64,000 nucleotides of DNA from Novosphingobium sp. SCN 66-18 (GTDB taxonomy: Bacteria; Pseudomonadota; Alphaproteobacteria; Sphingomonadales; Sphingomonadaceae): the NCBI GenBank assembly GCA_001725355.1, contig MEGD01000010.1, forward strand, positions 34,239 through 98,238, in the 5' to 3' direction. Each line of letters starts with the position of its first letter. The stretch's first letter is position 1. The position numbers were made by a program, and so were the translations under genes. The notes below the pieces were generated by a model. The model made no database searches. It was not told the DNA's origin and was given only the letters and a program-made list of their open reading frames with translations. This document shows, in pieces, positions 9,013-19,649 of the stretch.

Positions 9013-9048
9013 GGTGCCCCCGTTTGACGCTGTTCGACGCGGACGGCC

Positions 9049-9741
9049 TTAGCGGCCGACCGGCGCCTTCTTGTTGTCGGGCTGGGCGGCAGCGGCCTGC
9101 GCCGCCTGCTGCTGGGCCTGCTGTTCACGCTGCGCGCGCGGCAGCCAGCCGGCCGGCGGCACGAGCTGCGCCGAAGGAATCAGCGCGTTGAGTTCGGTCA
9201 GGATGTCCTGGTTCAGGTTGTACGCCTGATCCGCCTTGATCACCGACTGCGAATCGAGAACCAGCGAGATCTTGCGCTTGGTCATCGCGCTCTGCGTGGC
9301 GTCGTCCAGCTTGTCGCCGATCTGTTCGAGAACGTACTGTTCCGAAAGCTGCAGCGGCTCCAGGATCTGCTGGATTTCGCGCTGGCCAGCCTGTTCGATC
9401 TGCTGGATCTGCGCGTACTGCTGGCGCAGCGCGGCCTGATCGGGCTTGGGCGCCTTCGAATCCGCTTCCAGCTTGGCGTACAGCGGCTGAAGCTGTGCGG
9501 TGATCTGGTTCTTGCGGGTGTTGGCCTGGTCGATCTGCGCCTTGTAGGTCACCGGGCGCTGCTGCTGCGCGGTCTGGTAGGCAGAGGACGAAGCGACGAT
9601 CGCCGGGGGGTTGGCCACCGCGATGCCGGCGGCGACAACGCCACCGGTAGCGGCCGGAGCGGCTGGCGCGGCGGCCATGGCCTGCGGAGCAACCGAAACG
9701 AGAAGGCCCGCGACAAGGGCCGATGCAATGCGCGTGATCAT
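9049..9741 (-). CDS. skp: Skp/OmpH-family periplasmic chaperone
   Basis: This 230-residue protein has a Sec signal peptide (MITRIASALVAGLLVSVAPQAMA) followed by long charged and Gln-rich helices with coiled-coil character (about 75-160), as in Skp tentacles. The C-terminus is an Ala/Gln-rich tail. Skp holds unfolded outer-membrane proteins and delivers them to BamA. The ATG overlaps the bamA stop (TGATG). The tail is longer and lower in complexity than in E. coli Skp. Confidence 0.9.
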   Translation of the reverse strand: MITRIASALVAGLLVSVAPQAMAAAPAAPAATGGVVAAGIAVANPPAIVASSSAYQTAQQQRPVTYKAQIDQANTRKNQITAQLQPLYAKLEADSKAPKPDQAALRQQYAQIQQIEQAGQREIQQILEPLQLSEQYVLEQIGDKLDDATQSAMTKRKISLVLDSQSVIKADQAYNLNQDILTELNALIPSAQLVPPAGWLPRAQREQQAQQQAAQAAAAQPDNKKAPVGR

Positions 9742-12449
9742 CAGAACTGGGTTCCTACGTTGAAAGTGAATGCCTTGGGGTCGTCGCCTTCGACCTTGCT
9801 GAGGACTTTGGCGAAATCGATGCGGAAGGGACCGAACGGCGAGTTCCAGTTGACGCCGATACCAACCGAGATGCGGGGCTTGGGGCTATCGCCCACGAAG
9901 ACCTCGTCGTACTTCTGCGCAACGCTGTTGGCCGATCCGTCGGACGCCAGCGGTGACGTCGTCAGCTTCTGGGTCAGCTTGTCGACGTACAGCAGGGTTC
10001 CTGCTCCGGTCGTCTGCGGATGAGCCACACCGAATACGGCGCCTGCGTCGACGAAGATCGAGGGCCGCAACCCCATTTCGCGCGCACCGGAACCCAGCGG
10101 GATTTCGACTTCGGCATGGGCAAGGTAGTAATACTTGCCACCCAGCGCGTCATCGACCCACTGGTTACGATCGGTGGAAACCGTACCGCCGCTGCCGTTG
10201 TCCAGATTGTAGCCGGAATACTGCTTGCGCAGCACGCGCGGGCCGACGCCGCGGATGTCGAAGCCGCGGATCTGGGGTTCGCCCAGGAAGAAGCGGTCGG
10301 TCAGGCGCACGTCGTCGATCGACGGATCGTTGGAGCGGCTGCCCAGCGCCTTGATCGCGCCACCTTCACCGCGCAGCGAGAAGATGAAGCCATGCCCCAG
10401 CGGGAAATACTTCGAGGCATTGGCGGTGAGGCGGGCATATTTCACCGAACCGCCAAGCCCGGCGATGTCGCCGCCTAGCACCAGCGAGGTGCCGCGCGTC
10501 GGCCGCAGGCGGTTGTCACGCGTGTCATAGACCAGCGAGAGCCCCAGGATCGAGCTGGTGCGCTTGCCGATGGCGTCGCAAAGATACCGGCCGGCCAGCA
10601 GCGGGCTGCACTGGCCGTTGAGGTAGTAGGTGTCCTTGTCGAGCGTGACGTTGTCGAAGTTGAGCGTGTAGCGCCCGATCAGCGAGGTATATTCGGTCAG
10701 CGCCACGCCGATGCGCGCCTGGAAGCCTGTGGTGGCCTGCCGGTAGGTCGTGTTGCGGTTGCTGTTGAAGTAGTTGAAGCTGTTGTAGTCGCGCCGATAG
10801 ACGTCCATGCCGAACGAGACGTTCCGGTCGAACAGGTAAGGCTCGGTGAAGCTCACCTGCACCGCGCGCGAATAGCGCGAATAGTCGACGCTGAGGCCAA
10901 CGGTCTGGCCACGGCCACGGAAGTTGTTCTGCTGGATCGAGGCCTGGAAGATAAAGCTTTCAAGGCTGGAGAAGCCGGCGGAAAGCTGGAGCTGACCGGT
11001 GGGCTTTTCCTCGACGTTGGCTTCCAGCACGATGCGGTCGGCCGCGCTGCCGGGCTTCTGCTCGACCTCGAACTTTTCCTGGAAATAGCCCAGCGACTTG
11101 ATGCGGTTGGTGGAGCGCTTGATCTGCAGGCTGTTGAAGGCGTCGCCCTCACCCAGGCGGAACTCGCGGCGGACCACCTTGTCCTGCGTCAGCGTGTTGC
11201 CGTTGACGTCCACACGCTCGACATAGACGCGTGGAGCTTCCGCCATGCGGAAGGTCACGCTCATCGTCAGGTCGTCCTTGTCGCGCTGGAAGTCGGGACG
11301 GACGTCGGCGAAGGCATAACCGAAGCTGCCGGCGGTTTCGGTGAGGCTGTCGACCGTGTCTTCAACGGCCTTGGCGTTATACCACTGGCCCTTCTTGATG
11401 CTCAGCCGCTCGGCGAGCTTGTCGCCATCGAAGTCGCGCAGCTGGCTGTCCACCTTGATGTCGCCGAACTTGTAGCGCTTCCCCTCTTCCACCACGTACG
11501 TGATGATGAAGTCGCGCTTGTCGGGCGTCAGTTCGGCCACCGCCGAAACCACGCGGAAATCGGCATAGCCGTTGGTCAGATAGAACTGGCGCAGCTTCTG
11601 CTGATCGAAGGCGAGGCGATCCGGATCGTAGCTGGTGCCCGAGCTGAACAGGCGGAAGAAGCGCGATTGCTTCGTCACCATCTGGCCGCGCAGTTCCCCG
11701 TCGGAGAATTTCTCGTTGCCGATGATGTTGATCTGGCGGACCTTGGACTTCGGCCCCTCGCTGATCTCGAACACGATATCGACGCGGTTCTGTTCGAGCA
11801 TGACCATCTTCGGTTCGACCGAAGCGGCGAAGCGGCCCTGCCGCTTGTAAAGCTCGATGATGCGCGCCACGTCCGCACGCACCTTGGAACGGGTGAAAAT
11901 CTGGCGCGCCGAAAGCTTGATTTCGGGCAGGATCTTGTCTTCCTTGAGGCGCTTGTTGCCTTCCAGGATGATACGGTTGACGACCGGGTTCTCCTTGACC
12001 TGGATCACCACGTCGCCGTTGTTGTTGCGCAGCTGCACGTCCGAGAACAGCTCGGTCGCGAACAGGTCCTTCAGCACCTGGTCGGCGGCGGCCTGGGTAT
12101 AGCGATCGCCTTCGCGCAGGCGGATGTACGAGCGGATGGTATCCGGCTCCAGCCGCTGCGCGCCATCGATCGTGATCGTCTTGACCGTGACTTCCGCAAC
12201 CACCGGCGGCGCGGCGGGCGCCGGCGCAGGGGTGGCGGGAACCGGAACCGCGCTGGCCGGCGCCGCCTGCCGGGCATGCTTGCCGAACAGCGCCGAAGGC
12301 TTGCGCGCGGGCTTCTGTTCCGCCTGGCTCTGCTGTGCCGCCGCCATTTCCGGCACGCCGGCCATGCAGGTGGTGACCATCAGGGCAATAGCCACCGACG
12401 ATGCCCGTGGCGAGGCAGGAACGGTCCGGCCCGAGTTACGTCCAATCAT
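9741..12449 (-). CDS. bamA: BamA, outer-membrane protein assembly factor
   Basis: The protein has about 902 residues: a signal peptide ending near MAAAQQ, a Pro/Ala-rich linker, five POTRA domains (beginning VKTITIDGAQRLEPDTI, at about 90-440), and a C-terminal 16-strand Omp85 barrel ending in an aromatic terminal residue (FNVGTQF). BamA is the central barrel of the BAM complex that inserts outer-membrane proteins. The ATG at 12449 was chosen because the signal peptide begins there; the frame is open about 45 codons further upstream. Confidence 0.97.
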   Translation of the reverse strand: MIGRNSGRTVPASPRASSVAIALMVTTCMAGVPEMAAAQQSQAEQKPARKPSALFGKHARQAAPASAVPVPATPAPAPAAPPVVAEVTVKTITIDGAQRLEPDTIRSYIRLREGDRYTQAAADQVLKDLFATELFSDVQLRNNNGDVVIQVKENPVVNRIILEGNKRLKEDKILPEIKLSARQIFTRSKVRADVARIIELYKRQGRFAASVEPKMVMLEQNRVDIVFEISEGPKSKVRQINIIGNEKFSDGELRGQMVTKQSRFFRLFSSGTSYDPDRLAFDQQKLRQFYLTNGYADFRVVSAVAELTPDKRDFIITYVVEEGKRYKFGDIKVDSQLRDFDGDKLAERLSIKKGQWYNAKAVEDTVDSLTETAGSFGYAFADVRPDFQRDKDDLTMSVTFRMAEAPRVYVERVDVNGNTLTQDKVVRREFRLGEGDAFNSLQIKRSTNRIKSLGYFQEKFEVEQKPGSAADRIVLEANVEEKPTGQLQLSAGFSSLESFIFQASIQQNNFRGRGQTVGLSVDYSRYSRAVQVSFTEPYLFDRNVSFGMDVYRRDYNSFNYFNSNRNTTYRQATTGFQARIGVALTEYTSLIGRYTLNFDNVTLDKDTYYLNGQCSPLLAGRYLCDAIGKRTSSILGLSLVYDTRDNRLRPTRGTSLVLGGDIAGLGGSVKYARLTANASKYFPLGHGFIFSLRGEGGAIKALGSRSNDPSIDDVRLTDRFFLGEPQIRGFDIRGVGPRVLRKQYSGYNLDNGSGGTVSTDRNQWVDDALGGKYYYLAHAEVEIPLGSGAREMGLRPSIFVDAGAVFGVAHPQTTGAGTLLYVDKLTQKLTTSPLASDGSANSVAQKYDEVFVGDSPKPRISVGIGVNWNSPFGPFRIDFAKVLSKVEGDDPKAFTFNVGTQF

Positions 12450-12623
12450 CACCAAGCGCCATCCCGTGTGTTCTTGCGGCAAACCCTTTTCAAGGACCGG
12501 CCGCACCAGCAATCGCCGCCATCTGCCCGAAGCAGCCCCGCCAATCAAGCAAGCAGGCTGTCCAAGCGTTCGATCGCCCCGCAAATTGTGGAAAATCCGG
12601 CCCCCGCGACCAGATTGTATCCC

Positions 12624-13751
12624 CTACCCCCCGAACACTTTCAGCGACGCAACGTCATTGATCGTAACAAAGAGCATCAAACCGACAACAAACGCCAACC
12701 CGGTCCGGAACGCCCATTCCTGGCCGCGCCGGCTGACCGGCTTCCTGCGCACCGCCTCGGCAGCGTAGAAAGCGAGATGACCTCCGTCCAGAACCGGGAT
12801 TGGCAGCAGGTTAATGAACCCCAAGTTAATCGAGATCAGCGCGACGAACCATGCGTAGTTGCGCCAGCCCGATACCAGTTGCTCGCCGGAATACTTGGCG
12901 ATCTTGATCGGCCCGCCAAGCTCCTTCACCTCGCGCCGGCCGGTCACGATCTGGCCGATACCGGTCACCATCATCCCGATGATGTCGCGCGTCTGCCCCA
13001 CCGCGTCGGCCACGGCATCCACCGGTCCGGCGCGCACCACGTCGAAACGGGCCGGGCCGATGCCCAGATAGCCGATGCGCTGTTCGTTTCCGAAGGCATC
13101 GGACATCACCTTGGCTTCGGGCGTGACCTGCATGGGCAATTGCTTGCCGTCGCGCTCGATCACCAGATCCAGCGGTTCGGCCGGGTGCTGCGACACTTCC
13201 ATGCGGATTTGCAGGAAATCGTCGATGCGCGCGCCTTGCAGCGACACCACGCGGTCGCCGGCGCGCAGGCCGGCCTTGTCGGCCACCGAGGTCGGCTGGA
13301 CCACGCCCACCACGGGCGAGGCCACAACGCGCCCGTCGATCATGTTGAACGCCGCCAGGATCAGCACCGCGAAAACGAGATTGGTCACGGGTCCGGCCAG
13401 CACGATCAGCGCGCGTTGCCACAGCGGCTTGGCCTGGAACGTCCGCTCGCGCTCGGCGGCGGGCAGCGAAAGCCAAGCGGGATCAGGCTGGCTTGCGGGA
13501 TTCATGTCGCCCGCGAACTGGACATAACCGCCCAGCGGCAGCACGGACAGCTTCCAGCGCGTGCCGCGCTTGTCGGTCCATCCGGCCAGTTCCTTGCCGA
13601 ACCCGATCGAAAAGCTTTCCGCCTTCACGCCGAACAGCCGGCCGACAAGGTAATGCCCCAGTTCGTGAATGAACACGAGCGGCCCGAGCACGAGAACGAA
13701 GGCGAGCAGGGTCACGAGGATCCCCGGATCGTGCAGCGGTGGTGTGGGCAT
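12624..13751 (-). CDS. rseP: RseP, intramembrane zinc metalloprotease (S2P family)
   Basis: The 375-residue membrane protein has the active-site HExxH in FIHELGHYLVG (His 29, Glu 30, His 33), a single PDZ domain in the middle (about 120-200), and the second metal-binding motif in NLLPIPVLDGGH near the C-terminus. It cleaves transmembrane anti-sigma factors and remnant signal peptides. It lies between dxr and bamA as in many proteobacteria, and its ATG overlaps the dxr stop as TGATG. Confidence 0.96.
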   Translation of the reverse strand: MPTPPLHDPGILVTLLAFVLVLGPLVFIHELGHYLVGRLFGVKAESFSIGFGKELAGWTDKRGTRWKLSVLPLGGYVQFAGDMNPASQPDPAWLSLPAAERERTFQAKPLWQRALIVLAGPVTNLVFAVLILAAFNMIDGRVVASPVVGVVQPTSVADKAGLRAGDRVVSLQGARIDDFLQIRMEVSQHPAEPLDLVIERDGKQLPMQVTPEAKVMSDAFGNEQRIGYLGIGPARFDVVRAGPVDAVADAVGQTRDIIGMMVTGIGQIVTGRREVKELGGPIKIAKYSGEQLVSGWRNYAWFVALISINLGFINLLPIPVLDGGHLAFYAAEAVRRKPVSRRGQEWAFRTGLAFVVGLMLFVTINDVASLKVFGG

Positions 13752-14917
13752 CAGTGCGCAAGCTCCATCGTTTCACGCGTTCTGGCCCGCGCGGCGCGGT
13801 CCACCAGGATAACATCGTCCAGCGAGCCCGGGGCGGAAAAATCGTTCATCGAATCGAGCACGCGCGCCGCATTCTCCGCAATATCGGTGAACGCGATCTG
13901 ACCGGCCAGGAACGCGGCGACGGCGATCTCGTTGGCGGCGTTGAGCACCGCCGGCGCGGAACCGCCCGCCGTCACCGCCTCGCGCGCAAGGCGGGTGGCG
14001 GGAAAGCGGGTTTCGTCGGGCGCGCGGAAGGTCAGTTCACCGATCGCGGCAAGATCGAGCGGCGCGCAGGGCGTGTCCATCCGCGCGGGCCAGGCGAGCG
14101 TGGACGCGATCGGCACGCGCATGTCCGAAGGGCCAAGCTGCGCCAGCGTGGACCCATCCCGGTATTCGACCATCGAATGCACGATCGATTGCGGATGAAC
14201 TATGATGCGCAGCCGCTCCACGCCCACGGGGAACAGGTGGAACGCCTCGATGAATTCCAGCCCCTTGTTCATCATCGTTGCCGAATCGACGCTGATCTTG
14301 GCGCCCATCGACCAGTTGGGGTGCTTCACCGCTTCGGCCGGGGTGGCACGGGCCAGGCGTTCCGCGGGCCAATCGCGGAACGGGCCGCCGCTGGCCGTCA
14401 GCGTGATCCAGCGGACGTTGGCGGGATCGTTGCCCTGCAGGCACTGGAAGATCGCGTTGTGTTCGGAATCGACCGGCAGCAGCGTGGCCCCGGTCCGGGC
14501 AACCGCCGCGGTCATCACCTCGCCGGCGGAAACCAGCGCTTCCTTGTTGGCCAGCGCGATCACCTTGCCCTGTTCGATCGCCGCCATGGTGGGCGCAAGG
14601 CCCGCGCACCCGACGATCGCCGCCACGGTGATATCCGCACCGCGCGCGGCCGCTTCCACCAGCGCCGCCGCCCCGCCTGCGGCTTCCACGCCCGATCCGG
14701 CCAGATGCTCGCGCAGTTCCGGCAGTCGCGCCTCGTCGGCCACGACCGCTACTTCCGCGCGGAATTCGCGCGCCAGCGCCGCCAGTTCAGCCGCCTGCGC
14801 GTTCGCGGTCAGCGCCACCACCCGGAACGCGTCAGGGTTGCGACGGACGAGGTCCAGCGTGGAAGCGCCGATCGAACCCGTCGCGCCCAGAACCGAAATC
14901 GTGCGTTGTCCGGTCAT
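13751..14917 (-). CDS. dxr: 1-deoxy-D-xylulose 5-phosphate reductoisomerase
   Basis: The 388-residue enzyme converts DXP to MEP in non-mevalonate isoprenoid synthesis. It has the NADPH-binding GATGSIG (about 11-17), the LANKEALVSAGE segment, and the metal/substrate motif SEHNAIFQ. An in-frame ATG exists at 14935, but the one at 14917 is preceded by a strong GGAGGA at good spacing and sits 2 bases after the cdsA stop, so it was chosen. It works upstream of uppS in supplying undecaprenyl phosphate. Confidence 0.96.
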   Translation of the reverse strand: MTGQRTISVLGATGSIGASTLDLVRRNPDAFRVVALTANAQAAELAALAREFRAEVAVVADEARLPELREHLAGSGVEAAGGAAALVEAAARGADITVAAIVGCAGLAPTMAAIEQGKVIALANKEALVSAGEVMTAAVARTGATLLPVDSEHNAIFQCLQGNDPANVRWITLTASGGPFRDWPAERLARATPAEAVKHPNWSMGAKISVDSATMMNKGLEFIEAFHLFPVGVERLRIIVHPQSIVHSMVEYRDGSTLAQLGPSDMRVPIASTLAWPARMDTPCAPLDLAAIGELTFRAPDETRFPATRLAREAVTAGGSAPAVLNAANEIAVAAFLAGQIAFTDIAENAARVLDSMNDFSAPGSLDDVILVDRAARARTRETMELAH

Positions 14918-14918
14918 C

Positions 14919-15668
14919 TCAGGCTCCTCCGCCAAGTCCCATCGCCCAGGCCGTGCCCGCGACGATCGCCACCGGCAACAGGCCGTCGACGCGATCGAAC
15001 ACGCCGCCGTGGCCGGGGATCAGGCGCGAACTGTCTTTCACGCCGGCGCGGCGCTTGAGCCAGCTTTCATAGAAATCGCCGGCCTGCGCCACCACCGCCA
15101 GTCCCGCGCCGGCCAGCGCCGCCATCCCGACGTTGGTTATCGCCAGCGCCTGCTTCAGGCTTGGCCCGGTCGGCCCCAGCGCCGACAGCATGTATCCGCC
15201 CGAAAGCGTGACCAGCGCCAGCCAGATGCCCGCCGCCGCCATGCCGCCGGCAAGGCCGGCCCAGGTCTTGGAGGGGCTTATTTTCGGCGCGATCTTGGGT
15301 CCGCCCAGCGCGCGCCCGGTGAAGTAGGCGCCGGTATCGGTGCAGATCACCAGCCCGATGACCGCAATCAGCAGCGGCGTGGGCATGACGATCAGCGCCA
15401 GCGCCGCCCAGCCGATGTAGAACGCGCCGGTAATCGCGGCCGCTCCCAGACGCGCCGGGTCCGTCGCGATCCGGCTCGCCAGCATCACGTATTCGCCATA
15501 GGCGGCGAAGGCGATCAGCGCGATGAAGCAATCAAGCACCAGCCCGTCGCGCCAGATGGCCAGGCCCGCAATGGCGAGCATGACCACGGCCGAGGCGACG
15601 CGCACCGGCAGGTCGCTCCGCCGGGCCGGTGTGGCAGCGCCTTCGGCGGAAGGATCAGCGGCCGCCAA
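14919..15668 (-). CDS. cdsA: CdsA, phosphatidate cytidylyltransferase
   Basis: This polytopic membrane enzyme makes CDP-diacylglycerol from phosphatidate and CTP. The family signature is complete near the C-terminus: [20 protein letters not shown] then GVFDRVD. No ATG fits; a TTG at 15668 (249 residues) overlaps the uppS stop and is the best candidate. An internal GTG just before the first membrane helix is possible. Product is consumed by PssA, whose gene is about 5 kb away. Confidence 0.92.
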   Translation of the reverse strand: MAAADPSAEGAATPARRSDLPVRVASAVVMLAIAGLAIWRDGLVLDCFIALIAFAAYGEYVMLASRIATDPARLGAAAITGAFYIGWAALALIVMPTPLLIAVIGLVICTDTGAYFTGRALGGPKIAPKISPSKTWAGLAGGMAAAGIWLALVTLSGGYMLSALGPTGPSLKQALAITNVGMAALAGAGLAVVAQAGDFYESWLKRRAGVKDSSRLIPGHGGVFDRVDGLLPVAIVAGTAWAMGLGGGA

Positions 15669-16371
15669 AGCGCCGCTCGCGGGTCGAGAACTGGTCCAGC
15701 GCCTGCCGCAAGTGCTCGGGCGTGAAATCGGGCCACAGCACATCGGTGAACCACATTTCGGCGTAGGCGGCCTGCCACAGCAGGAAATTGGAAAGCCGCA
15801 CCTCGCCCGAGGTGCGGATCAGCAGATCGAGCGGGGGCAGATCGGCGGTGTAGAGTTCGGCCTCGATCGCTTCGGGCGTGATCGCGCCCTTGGCGGCGGC
15901 CCGCGCCGCCGCGCGCGCGATCTCCTGCTGCGATCCGTAGTTCAGCGCGATGGCCAGCGTGGTGCCGGTGTTCGCCGCCGTGCGCGCCATGGCATCTTCG
16001 ACCAGTTCCACGATATCGGGCGCAAGCCCATGATAATCGCCGATGATCCGGAGCCGCGCGTTGTTGTCGACCAGTTCCTGCAGATCGCTGCGGATGAAGG
16101 CCTTGAGCAGCCCCATGAGGTCGGCGATCTCGTCCGCCGGGCGCTTCCAGTTCTCGGACGAGAAGGCATAGAGCGTCAGCGCTTCAAGCCCCATGTCGCG
16201 CGCGGCGCGGGCCACTTCGCGCACCGCGTCCACCCCGCGCTTGTGCCCGACGACGCGCGGCATCAGGCGCTTCTTCGCCCAGCGGCCGTTGCCATCCATG
16301 ATGATGGCGACGTGCCGCGCGACGCAACCGGTATCTCCCGACCCGTTCCTCGGGGCGACCGCCGCGCTCAC
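15655..16371 (-). CDS. uppS: UppS, di-trans,poly-cis-undecaprenyl diphosphate synthase
   Basis: The 238-residue cis-prenyltransferase has the catalytic motif [13 protein letters not shown] with the essential Asp at about 26. It also has SSENWKRP and the C-terminal [19 protein letters not shown]-type motif with RTSGE. It adds isoprene units to farnesyl diphosphate to give the lipid carrier of peptidoglycan synthesis. The ATG overlaps the frr stop as ATGA. Confidence 0.97.
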   Translation of the reverse strand: MSAAVAPRNGSGDTGCVARHVAIIMDGNGRWAKKRLMPRVVGHKRGVDAVREVARAARDMGLEALTLYAFSSENWKRPADEIADLMGLLKAFIRSDLQELVDNNARLRIIGDYHGLAPDIVELVEDAMARTAANTGTTLAIALNYGSQQEIARAAARAAAKGAITPEAIEAELYTADLPPLDLLIRTSGEVRLSNFLLWQAAYAEMWFTDVLWPDFTPEHLRQALDQFSTRERRFGGR

Positions 16372-16925
16372 TTGCCCAGGATTTCCTTTTCCTTCTGGGC
16401 TGCGGCTTCATCGGCCGCCTTGATGTAATCGTCGGTCAGCTTCTGCACGTCGGTTTCGGCGCGCTTGCGCTCGTCTTCCGAGATTTCCTTCTTGTTCTCG
16501 TCGGCCTTGAGCGCTTCCATCCCGTCGCGGCGGACGTTGCGGATCGCGATGCGCGCCTTTTCGGCATACTGGCTGGCCAGCTTGGCCAGTTCCTTGCGGC
16601 GTTCCTCGGTCAGGTCGGGGATCGGCAGGCGCAGGTTGTTGCCATCGTTGATCGGGTTGAGGCCGAGCCCCGCCGAACGGATCGCCTTTTCGACGGGACC
16701 GATGTTCGACTTGTCCCACACCTGCACCGAGAGCAGGCGCGGTTCGGGCGCGGAAACGGTGGCGATCTGGTTGAGCGGCGTGTGCGCGCCATAGACTTCG
16801 ACCGTGATCGGATCGAGCAGCGCGGTATTGGCGCGGCCCGTGCGCAGGCCCGAAAGATCGCTCTTGAACGATTCAACCGCGCCCTTCATCCGGCGTTCGA
16901 GATCGGCCTTGTCATACTTGGCCAT
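16368..16925 (-). CDS. frr: Ribosome recycling factor
   Basis: The 185-residue protein shows the RRF pattern: [24 protein letters not shown] near the N-terminus, the central domain with [11 protein letters not shown], and a long charged C-terminal helix. It acts with EF-G to split post-termination ribosomes. It follows pyrH by only two bases in the conserved rpsB-tsf-pyrH-frr cluster. Confidence 0.97.
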   Translation of the reverse strand: MAKYDKADLERRMKGAVESFKSDLSGLRTGRANTALLDPITVEVYGAHTPLNQIATVSAPEPRLLSVQVWDKSNIGPVEKAIRSAGLGLNPINDGNNLRLPIPDLTEERRKELAKLASQYAEKARIAIRNVRRDGMEALKADENKKEISEDERKRAETDVQKLTDDYIKAADEAAAQKEKEILGK

Positions 16926-16927
16926 GG

Positions 16928-17650
16928 TCAGGCTTCCTTCTGCACGATGGTCTGCGTTCCCTCACCCGCCAGCACGCGGGCAAGATTGCCCTGCTCGCGG
17001 ATCGAGAACACGACGATGGGAATCTGGTTGTCGCGGCAAAGCGCCACCGCGCTGGCATCCATCACCTGCAGGTTGGTTGCCAGGACGGTGTCGTAATCCA
17101 CGGTTTCATAACGCTTTGCCGCGGGATCCTTCTTCGGATCGGCATTGTACACGCCATCGACGCTGGTGCCCTTGAGCAATGCGTCGCACTGCATTTCGGC
17201 CGCGCGCAACGCCGCGCCGCTGTCGGTGGTGAAATAGGGCGCGCCCACCCCGGCGGCGAAGATCACCACACGGCCCTTTTCCAGGTGGCGTTCGGCGCGA
17301 CGGCGGATCACCGGCTCGCACACCGCGTCCATCTGTATGGCGGACTGGACGCGCGTGTGGACGCCCAGCTTCTCGAGCGAGGACTGCATCGCCAGGGCGT
17401 TCATCACCGTGGCCAGCATGCCCATGTAATCGGCCTGCGCCCGGTCCATGCCCTTGGCGGCCCCGGCCATGCCGCGAAAGATGTTGCCACCGCCGATCAC
17501 GAGGCACAGTTCGACGCCGGTATCCTTTACCGCCTTCACTTCGGCGGCCAGGCGATCGACGAAATCGGTATCGATGCCAAACTGCTGGTTCCCCATCAGC
17601 ACCTCGCCCGAAAGCTTGAGCAGGATGCGCTTGAACTTGGGGAGGCTCAT
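16928..17650 (-). CDS. pyrH: Uridylate kinase
   Basis: The 240-residue amino-acid-kinase-fold enzyme phosphorylates UMP to UDP. Recognisable parts are [14 protein letters not shown] at the N-terminus, GGGNIFRG, and the C-terminal [13 protein letters not shown]. The ATG at 17650 begins [16 protein letters not shown], matching PyrH starts; the longer open frame upstream has no family resemblance. It is separated from tsf by 186 bases that contain a GC-rich inverted repeat. Confidence 0.97.
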   Translation of the reverse strand: MSLPKFKRILLKLSGEVLMGNQQFGIDTDFVDRLAAEVKAVKDTGVELCLVIGGGNIFRGMAGAAKGMDRAQADYMGMLATVMNALAMQSSLEKLGVHTRVQSAIQMDAVCEPVIRRRAERHLEKGRVVIFAAGVGAPYFTTDSGAALRAAEMQCDALLKGTSVDGVYNADPKKDPAAKRYETVDYDTVLATNLQVMDASAVALCRDNQIPIVVFSIREQGNLARVLAGEGTQTIVQKEA

Positions 17651-17755
17651 GGGAACGGGGTACTCGCAAACGGGGGTAAACGCGGCCCTTATACGCGGAT
17701 GGACCGCGCTGCCAAGGGTGGCGTGGCCGTCCATGGCGGCGGCCGCATACAGCGA

Positions 17756-17821
17756 TCCCCGCGCCGGCGGGGAGGACGGGCCGGAGCAATACCGGCAACG
17801 CCTCCCCCGCCCGCGCGGGGA
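17756..17821. repeat. GC-rich inverted repeat between tsf and pyrH
   Basis: Two arms, TCCCCGCGCCGGCGGGGAGG at 17756-17775 and a near inverted copy at 17801-17821, face each other about 15 bases after the tsf stop. The type (CCCCGC-rich palindromes) recurs at 43781 and 45627. It could act as a processing or partial termination signal between tsf and pyrH, or be a dispersed palindromic repeat. Confidence 0.55.
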
Positions 17822-17836
17822 CGTGCTGTTCAGAAC

Positions 17837-18763
17837 TTACTTGATGCCGGCAGCGGCGGCGACTTCGGCGGCGAAATCGCTTTCTTCCTTCTCGATGCCT
17901 TCACCAAGCTGGAAGCGCACGTAGTCCACCAGCGCGATCTTGGCGCCAGCGGCCTTACCGGCCTGCTCCACGACCTGCGCGATCGGAGTCTTGTTGTCCA
18001 TGACGAACAGCTGCGAAAGCAGCGCGTTTTCCTTGGCGTACTTCGAGACCGCGCCATCGACCATCTTGGCCTGCACTTCGGCCGGCTTGCCGCTTTCGGC
18101 CGCCTTTTCGGCCGCGATCTTGCGTTCGCGGGCGATCAGTTCGGCGTCGAGATCGTCGGCGGTCAGCGCCAGCGGGAACGCGGCGGCGATGTGCATCGCG
18201 ATCTGCTTGCCCAGCGGTTCCAGCACGTCGGCGCCGGCTTCCGATTCCAGCGCAACGAGCACGCCGATCTTGCCAAGGTTCGGCGCGGCGGCGTTGTGCA
18301 TGTAGGGCACGACCACGCCGTTCGTCACCGCAACATGCTTGATGCGGCGCAGCTGCTGGTTCTCGCCAATGGTGGCGACATTGTTGGTCAGCTTGTCGGC
18401 AACCGTGCCGCCATCGGGATAGGCGGCGGCCTTGAGCGCCTCGACATCGGCCGCGGCGGTGTTCAGCGCCACTTCGGTGGCCTTGCGCACAAAGTCCTGG
18501 AACTGATCGTTCTTGGCGACGAAATCGGTTTCCGAGTTGACTTCGACGGCAACGCCCTTGGTGCCGGCAACGGCCACGCCAACGAGACCTTCGGCGGCGG
18601 TGCGGCTGGACTTCTTGGCAGCGGCGGCCAGGCCCTTGGCGCGCAGCGCGTCGACCGCGGCTTCGAAATCGCCGCCGGATTCGTCCAGCGCCTTCTTGCA
18701 GTCCATCATGCCGGCGCCAGTGCGCTCGCGCAGGTTCTTCACGTCAGCGGCGGTATAAGCCAT
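17837..18763 (-). CDS. tsf: Elongation factor Ts
   Basis: The 308-residue protein begins [26 protein letters not shown], the EF-Ts N-terminal domain, and contains the nucleotide-exchange core segment [14 protein letters not shown]. It recycles EF-Tu-GDP. The ATG at 18763 was preferred over one 24 bases upstream because the family N-terminus starts there. It is downstream of rpsB with a hairpin between them. Confidence 0.97.
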   Translation of the reverse strand: MAYTAADVKNLRERTGAGMMDCKKALDESGGDFEAAVDALRAKGLAAAAKKSSRTAAEGLVGVAVAGTKGVAVEVNSETDFVAKNDQFQDFVRKATEVALNTAAADVEALKAAAYPDGGTVADKLTNNVATIGENQQLRRIKHVAVTNGVVVPYMHNAAAPNLGKIGVLVALESEAGADVLEPLGKQIAMHIAAAFPLALTADDLDAELIARERKIAAEKAAESGKPAEVQAKMVDGAVSKYAKENALLSQLFVMDNKTPIAQVVEQAGKAAGAKIALVDYVRFQLGEGIEKEESDFAAEVAAAAGIK

Positions 18764-18795
18764 CGCGTTGATCCTTCTGTTCTTCAAACGGGTGA

Positions 18796-18818
18796 GGCCG
18801 CAGCAATCCGCTGCGGCC
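18796..18818 (-). terminator. rpsB-tsf intergenic hairpin (attenuator-like)
   Basis: An 8-bp perfect stem GGCCGCAG/CTGCGGCC with a 7-base loop lies between the rpsB stop and the tsf start. No T run follows on the minus strand, so it is probably a weak attenuator or an RNA-stability hairpin rather than a full terminator. Confidence 0.5.
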
Positions 18819-18893
18819 CGTAAGTCTTGTCCGGGTCAATTCGGTGACGGCCCGGACGGGCCGCCCCGATCATCGACCGCGCACCGGCGAGGC

Positions 18894-19649
18894 TCAGGCC
18901 TCGACGGCTTCCTCGGCCACCGGCTCGTCCAGCGCGCCAAGGTCGGCGCCCGAAGCGATGGCGGCGTCGCGGCCACCCTTGGTGGCGGCGGCGGCCACCG
19001 CTTCGCAGTAGAGGCGGATCGCGCGGCTGGCGTCATCGTTCGCCGGGATGGGGAAAGCGATGCCTTCGGGCGAAACGTTCGAATCGAGAATGGCAACGAC
19101 CGGAATGCCCAGCACGTTGGCTTCCTTGATCGCCAGCTCTTCCTTGTTGGCGTCGATCACGAACATCACGTCCGGAATGCCGCCCATGTCGCGGATGCCG
19201 CCCAGCGAAAGCTCGAACTTGTCGCGTTCGCGGGTAAGCTGAAGGACTTCCTTCTTGGTGAGACCGGCGGTGTCACCCGCAAGCTGTTCCTCCAGCGCCT
19301 TGAAGCGCTTGATCGACTGGCTGATCGTCTTCCAGTTGGTGAGCATGCCGCCCAGCCAGCGGTGGTTGACGAAGTGCTGGCCCGAGGCGCGCGCGGCCTG
19401 CGCGATCTGCTCCTGCGCCTGACGCTTGGTGCCGACGAACAGCACCTTGCCGCCGGCCTGCACGGTGGCCGAAATGAAATCGAGCGCGCGCGCGAACAGC
19501 GGCACGGTCTGCGACAGGTCAAGGATGTGAATGCCATTGCGGGCGCCGAAGATGTACGGCTTCATCCGCGGATTCCAGCGGTGGGTCTGGTGGCCGAAGT
19601 GCGCGCCGGCCTCGATAAGCTGCTGCATCGTGACGACAGGAGCCGCCAT
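18894..19649 (-). CDS. rpsB: 30S ribosomal protein S2
   Basis: The 251-residue protein starts [25 protein letters not shown], the conserved S2 N-terminus, and contains [14 protein letters not shown] and the [14 protein letters not shown] segment. The C-terminal tail is Ala/Glu-rich. It is the first gene of the rpsB-tsf-pyrH-frr series and has a long upstream region. Confidence 0.98.
   Translation of the reverse strand: MAAPVVTMQQLIEAGAHFGHQTHRWNPRMKPYIFGARNGIHILDLSQTVPLFARALDFISATVQAGGKVLFVGTKRQAQEQIAQAARASGQHFVNHRWLGGMLTNWKTISQSIKRFKALEEQLAGDTAGLTKKEVLQLTRERDKFELSLGGIRDMGGIPDVMFVIDANKEELAIKEANVLGIPVVAILDSNVSPEGIAFPIPANDDASRAIRLYCEAVAAAATKGGRDAAIASGADLGALDEPVAEEAVEA

Noticed and set aside
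11667-13901. Very long open frame antisense to bamA and rseP (744 codons).
   Set aside because: Composition is His/Arg/Asp-rich and repetitive, as expected for the antisense of a high-GC gene; the opposite strand encodes clear BamA and RseP.
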